Shown: one piece after another, positions 4,801 through 6,777 of the stretch
How positions within the stretch are numbered: the stretch's first letter is position 1
Layout: each line of letters begins with the position of its first letter
From: Lentimicrobiaceae bacterium
GTDB taxonomy: Bacteria; Bacteroidota; Bacteroidia; Bacteroidales; WCHB1-69
Length of the DNA stretch: 6,777 nt
Reading direction: 5' to 3'
Assembly (NCBI GenBank): GCA_009776395.1
Contig: WRNX01000067.1
Location: 1-6,777 of the forward strand
The notes under the pieces: generated by a model
What the model was told of the DNA's origin: nothing
Database searches by the model: none
What the model saw: the letters and a program-made list of their open reading frames with translations, nothing else
Translations under genes and position numbers: made by a program

Positions 4801-6777
4801 TATTATTAAAACTCCTTTTGAACTGTCTGTTGAGGTGGATAGATGTGACGCTCTGTTTCAGTGGAGTACATTTTTTACATCAACTTATATTTTAGACGAC
4901 GGAACAGCCGAAGGACTTGGTGCAATTAATCCTGGGTATGCAGGAGAATATGCGTCAATAGGAAATGAGTTTCCAATCGGAGAAACGGGTTATATTACAA
5001 GTATTGAACTTTTTGGAGGCGATCTGTCTGTAGCAAATGTACCTGTATATTTAGATATTTATAATGAAGATAGAGAACTTGTAGCCTCAAGCGAACCATT
5101 TTATTTACCATACCTTGCATGGGAAAGCGTGCCGTTTAACAATATCCCCTATTCTGGTAAATTCTATGCAATGATTAGGATGCCATATATATCAGGTTCA
5201 CAATCAGCCGGATCTATTGCTACTGATACAAATGGACCATACTCGAAATTAGATCTTGACTGGTATCTAAATGGTATTACTGGAGTTTGGAGGTTGATAC
5301 ATGAAGCTTTTCCAACCATTAAGTGTGTATATATAATTAGAGCAAGCGTTATTGTAACAGGAGAATTAACCAAAGGCAAGTCGGTTACATACAGTTATGA
5401 TGAAAAGGGGGTTGCGGATCAAGTCAGCAATGACGGTACAACAATCTCATCTATTGTGTTTGATGTTCCCTTTGATGCTGAGTCGTTATATACAGAGGTT
5501 CAAACTTCAAATTCCAGAATGTTAGAAGGTTATACCATCTATTTGAATGATATTGAAATTGTTTCCAACTATCCAAACAATGAGTTTATGTTTTCAGGAC
5601 TTCCTAACGGCACATACACAGCGGGAGTTCAGTCAATGTTTTCAACTGGTCCTTCCGCAATTATTTACAGCGACCCGTTTGAAATAACGTGTGAACATAC
5701 TGTTACTTTTATAGTAAAAGATGAAGATAACAACCTTATTAATGATGCCGTAATTGTATTGGATGGTGAAACATTATCTTCTTACACGGTTATTAAAACA
5801 AACGGTTCATATCCTTATACAGTTTCAAAAGAGGGTTATGAAAATGCAACAGGAATCGTAACAGTCTTTGACGACGATGTTACAGAAACAGTAACGTTAA
5901 TACATATACCCATCTACACCGTAACTTACGAAACGCCGGTCAATGGCTCTTTACTTGTTACCGCAGACGGAGTTACGATTAACAGCGGAGACGAAGTAGT
6001 TGCAGGAACGGTTTTGCTCATTACCGCTATTCCAGATGAAGGTTATAATATTGGAACACTGACGGTAAACGGCGCCGCGCACACAAGCGGACAACCTTAT
6101 ACTGTTACACAAGACATAACCATTGCCGCTACTTTTAATATTAAGATGTTTGCCGTAACTTATACCTCAACGGGGCAAGGTACGTTAAGCGTTACCAAAA
6201 CCGCTACCGGAGCAGTTATCGCCAATAACGAACAAGTGGAATGGAATACGGGAATAACCGTAAGCGCAACGGCGGAATTTGGTCATTATGTATCGGTGTT
6301 TACAATAAACAATTCTACTGTATTGCCAAATCTTGAAGTTCAACACACCGTTATCGCTGCAACCGCTATCAACTGTATATTTACGGAAGAGGGGAAATTT
6401 AATCTCACTCTTGAGGTAGATCCTGCTAATTCGGGTGTTCCGTCAGGCGCCGGAGATTATTATGAAAACGAACAAGTGCCTGTAGATGTTGAAGTTGCAA
6501 CTAACTATGAATTTGTAGAGTGGTTAGACGGAGCGGTTCAAGTTTCTCAAACTGCAAGTTTCACCTACACCATGCCCGCCGCAACAAAAGTATTAACAGC
6601 AAAAATGCAGGGTATTATAATAAATATCAGCGCAACGGTTGAGCCGGCAAGCGGTGGTGAAGTAACAGGCGCTTCGTCAGACCAGATTGTATATCGTTAC
6701 GGCGATATTGCCGAATTAACAGCAATTCCAAATGAGGCAGACGGTTATCTGTTTGTTTATTGGAAAGAGGGTGAAAC
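1802..6777 (+). CDS. Giant secreted multidomain adhesin-like protein, C-terminus beyond the window
   Basis: The frame is open for 1,658 codons from the ATG at 1802 to the window edge. An in-frame TGA at 1772-1774 bounds it upstream, and the leader before the ATG is A-rich with no clear Shine-Dalgarno. Residues 1-20 are a signal peptide (cleavage TGLA|Q). Modules in order: a cleaved-adhesin/choice-of-anchor-J-like jelly roll (about 22-172, with PQGW near the start and DIYVDIDDVWIG at the end); a CARDB-like Ig domain (about 176-287); a beta-rich module of unknown family (about 290-476, YYRKSLSQSAYY, EIGIYGGEI); two carboxypeptidase-regulatory-like domains (479-556, 557-640); an interrupted Fn3 unit (about 641-910); another regulatory-like domain (912-1002); a second interrupted Fn3 unit (about 1004-1296); a regulatory- or PEGA-like domain (1299-1371); then four InlB/Flg_new_2-like repeats (from 1372). 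No catalytic domain is visible. It is probably cell-surface or extracellular, binding glycans, host or matrix. Type IX secretion is expected from the family style, but the C-terminal signal cannot be checked here. It is more GC-rich by eye than the regulator gene. Confidence 0.93.
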   Translation, partial: MKKLFTLFLGAFLFLQTGLAQLNFIEENWDYGYPQGWTYTLFDRQSSGGVNNTAYIRANIDDTDTQANAITPAVNMGSNPVMTFEFRATNYSNGNGAAANTLQYNVAVSTNNGATWTNVYTVSTGQHSPVNANFNTKTVNVSAYANQTCMFRFTCIRQSGDIYVDIDDVWIGTMPVYDDLTAVSIEGNSMPLVNTAENYTVKVRNSSYTNTMTASDYTVKLMKVADPVDIELGSEPGVLIAPAETKDFVFSWTPTTDGMEKIYGEVILPTDNNPADNKTATKSILIMGGGDLMPVSIGDGTSLQRLPVDLYYRKSLSQSAYYPHEIGIYGGEIVAITYYANIATSNADLLNTSVKIWMGVADVVNLNNWVPYTNFTEVFSGNLSFPTGVYEVPIVLDVPFQYNGGTLVIYTQKFETLSGASTNNFSFTATENARSIRRIKDGGEDYDWQNPTEAGGGQQDIFNGFPNIKMTFDMDGMGILTGVVDSDTEGLLEGAKVQIENSDFYVLTDENGAYSFHLPSGSYNIEYSYLGHFNSIFPVTITANSTVTQNATLQKLPPITVSGTVTDYSSNPIENVEIILTGVQYCGPVYTDETGFYSIPNVIGNATYDITARSGYHQTYTNQIMVGTTNLTFDFQIHDYQRPPVNIETDGDIDDPNVVITWEAPDNYFQAWYILDDGTAESGYAGTSLNWSGNRYLVNETGQISSVDIYGVANSTADETYKATVQIYNAARTLVATSAQFLIPADAWINVPLNNVTYTNDFYVMVNFSLPLSNLLGYDMNGPNVGSVGYTASRVLTMTWSGPTDFVAMIRVNAKLAGKGKSVTYGTHKTDETHKANETRALLNYRVYRLPLGEEANEATWVELSDNVSSLTFTDNTFSSLPMGGYRWAVKAEYSDGLLSEAIISDPPLYAGLNAAVTVSITDTDDNPIEGASITLTNHNNDPLNVYTAKTNSEGIYIFPKVFKGTYDITVTKYGYENYADIDIEIDEDEITISGIELIDIIKTPFELSVEVDRCDALFQWSTFFTSTYILDDGTAEGLGAINPGYAGEYASIGNEFPIGETGYITSIELFGGDLSVANVPVYLDIYNEDRELVASSEPFYLPYLAWESVPFNNIPYSGKFYAMIRMPYISGSQSAGSIATDTNGPYSKLDLDWYLNGITGVWRLIHEAFPTIKCVYIIRASVIVTGELTKGKSVTYSYDEKGVADQVSNDGTTISSIVFDVPFDAESLYTEVQTSNSRMLEGYTIYLNDIEIVSNYPNNEFMFSGLPNGTYTAGVQSMFSTGPSAIIYSDPFEITCEHTVTFIVKDEDNNLINDAVIVLDGETLSSYTVIKTNGSYPYTVSKEGYENATGIVTVFDDDVTETVTLIHIPIYTVTYETPVNGSLLVTADGVTINSGDEVVAGTVLLITAIPDEGYNIGTLTVNGAAHTSGQPYTVTQDITIAATFNIKMFAVTYTSTGQGTLSVTKTATGAVIANNEQVEWNTGITVSATAEFGHYVSVFTINNSTVLPNLEVQHTVIAATAINCIFTEEGKFNLTLEVDPANSGVPSGAGDYYENEQVPVDVEVATNYEFVEWLDGAVQVSQTASFTYTMPAATKVLTAKMQGIIINISATVEPASGGEVTGASSDQIVYRYGDIAELTAIPNEADGYLFVYWKEGE
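3236..3721 (+). other. Tandem pair of carboxypeptidase-regulatory-like domains in the giant protein
   Basis: Residues 479-556 and 557-640 each follow the pattern of this transthyretin-like fold: a G-x-V start (LTGVVDSDTEGLLEGAKVQI; VSGTVTDYSSNPIENVEIIL), then T-D-E-x-G-x-Y-S (TDENGAYSFHLP; TDETGFYSIPNV), then Y-x-I and a closing strand. Related single copies occur at 912-1002 (NPIEGASITL, NSEGIYIFP) and, more diverged, at 1299-1371. In secreted proteins these act as rigid spacers or stability modules and are not catalytic. Confidence 0.75.
3722..4531 (+). repeat. Interrupted-Fn3 unit, copy 1, inside the giant secreted protein
   Basis: Residues about 641-910. An Fn3-like N-terminal part ends in VVITWEAP (658-665). 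An apparent inserted beta-sandwich follows: YILDDGTAE at 673-681, GYAG at 683-686, the NETGQISSVDIYG strand at 699-711, and DAWINVPLNN plus FYVMVNF at 746-768. KGKSVTYG (819-826) ends the insert, and the Fn3 appears to resume at NYRVYRL (844-850) and GGYRWAVKAEYSDG. Copy 2 at about 1004-1296 has the same order of motifs. The split-Fn3 reading is inferred from strand motifs and not from a structure. Confidence 0.65.
4283..4318 (+). repeat. 18-bp in-frame tandem duplication in a linker
   Basis: Two adjacent 18-base units (4283-4300 and 4301-4318) agree at 16 of 18 positions and encode HKTDET and HKANET at residues 828-839. They lie in the hydrophilic linker between the apparent inserted beta-sandwich and the resumed Fn3 part of copy 1. 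Copy 2 has no equivalent. The pattern fits a recent slippage-type length change in a flexible linker that keeps the frame. Confidence 0.7.
4811..5689 (+). repeat. Interrupted-Fn3 unit, copy 2, inside the giant secreted protein
   Basis: Residues about 1004-1296, offset by 356 residues from copy 1 at the shared YILDDGTAE motif (1029-1037). The coding DNA of that motif agrees at 24 of 27 bases (3818-3844 against 4886-4912). Further matches are GYAG (1045-1048), GETGYITSIELFG, LDIYNEDRELVASS, AWESVPFNNIPY with FYAMIRM, and KGKSVTY; the Fn3 then appears to resume at EGYTIYLNDIEI and NGTYTAGVQSMFSTGPS. The rest of the unit has diverged strongly, and copy 2 carries a longer linker after KGKSVTY, so the duplication looks old with local conservation of key strands. 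Confidence 0.65.
5915..6777 (+). repeat. Array of four InlB/Flg_new_2-like beta repeats, last one cut by the window edge
   Basis: Residues 1372-1658 form successive repeats of about 75 residues: 1372-1449, 1450-1527, 1532-1603 and 1605 onward. The pattern is a starting strand (YTVTYETPVNGSL, FAVTYTSTGQGTL, FNLTLEVDPANSG, INISATVEPASGG), a G-x-x-V or equivalent turn, an A-x-(P/E)-x-x-GY or Y-x-F stretch, and in units 1 and 3 a closing Y-T-(V/M)...A-x-(F/K) strand. Units 3 and 4 carry the W typical of this family (VEWLDG, VYWKEG). These domains are usually stalk or adhesion modules of surface proteins in Bacteroidota and Firmicutes. More copies may follow outside the window. Confidence 0.7.

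Noticed and set aside
5164..5379. Minus-strand ORF of 71 codons
   Set aside because: It is antisense to the conserved FYAMIRM to KGKSVTY part of the second interrupted-Fn3 unit, with no independent support.
1802..6777. Possible pseudogene or frameshift, since the large gene has no stop in the window
   Set aside because: Reading every codon from 1802 to 6777 gives one uninterrupted frame with domain motifs throughout. The missing stop is due only to the window edge.

Overview
The window looks like a Bacteroidota (probably Bacteroidales-type) chromosome segment. This rests on the AT-rich composition, genes without a clear Shine-Dalgarno sequence, a perfect match to the Bacteroidota -7 promoter element (TAnnTTTG), a membrane-bound TPR/AraC-type regulator, and a very large secreted mosaic protein built from cleaved-adhesin-like, CARDB-like, Fn3, carboxypeptidase-regulatory-like and InlB-type repeat domains. 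The species cannot be named from this sequence alone.

Layout, all on the + strand. Positions 20-1606 encode a 528-residue protein with a signal peptide, about seven TPR-like helical repeats, one membrane helix and a C-terminal AraC-family DNA-binding domain. Positions 1607-1801 are intergenic. They hold a 9-bp inverted repeat just after the regulator, a candidate -7 promoter element, and a GC-rich repeat made of a 19-bp half copy followed by a perfect 26-bp palindrome. From 1802 to the end of the window one reading frame stays open for 1,658 codons. It encodes an exported mosaic surface or secreted protein whose C-terminus lies beyond the window. I translated it line by line and found no stop and no frameshift. 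The longest minus-strand ORFs in the window all lie inside this gene and are shadows of it.

How the parts may work together: the regulator's TPR region should face the periplasm and its HTH domain the cytoplasm, so it could pass an envelope signal directly to a promoter. The neighbouring giant secreted protein, in the same orientation but behind its own candidate promoter, is a plausible target. That link is inferred from position only. The giant protein has no protease or glycosidase core in the visible part. It looks like a chain of beta-sandwich adhesion or carbohydrate-binding modules, and a type IX secretion C-terminal signal would be expected past the window edge. I do not see a clearly novel system. 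The most unusual points are the Fn3 domains that appear to be interrupted by an inserted beta-sandwich, the internal duplication of that unit, and the palindrome with a competing half copy in the probable 5' UTR.
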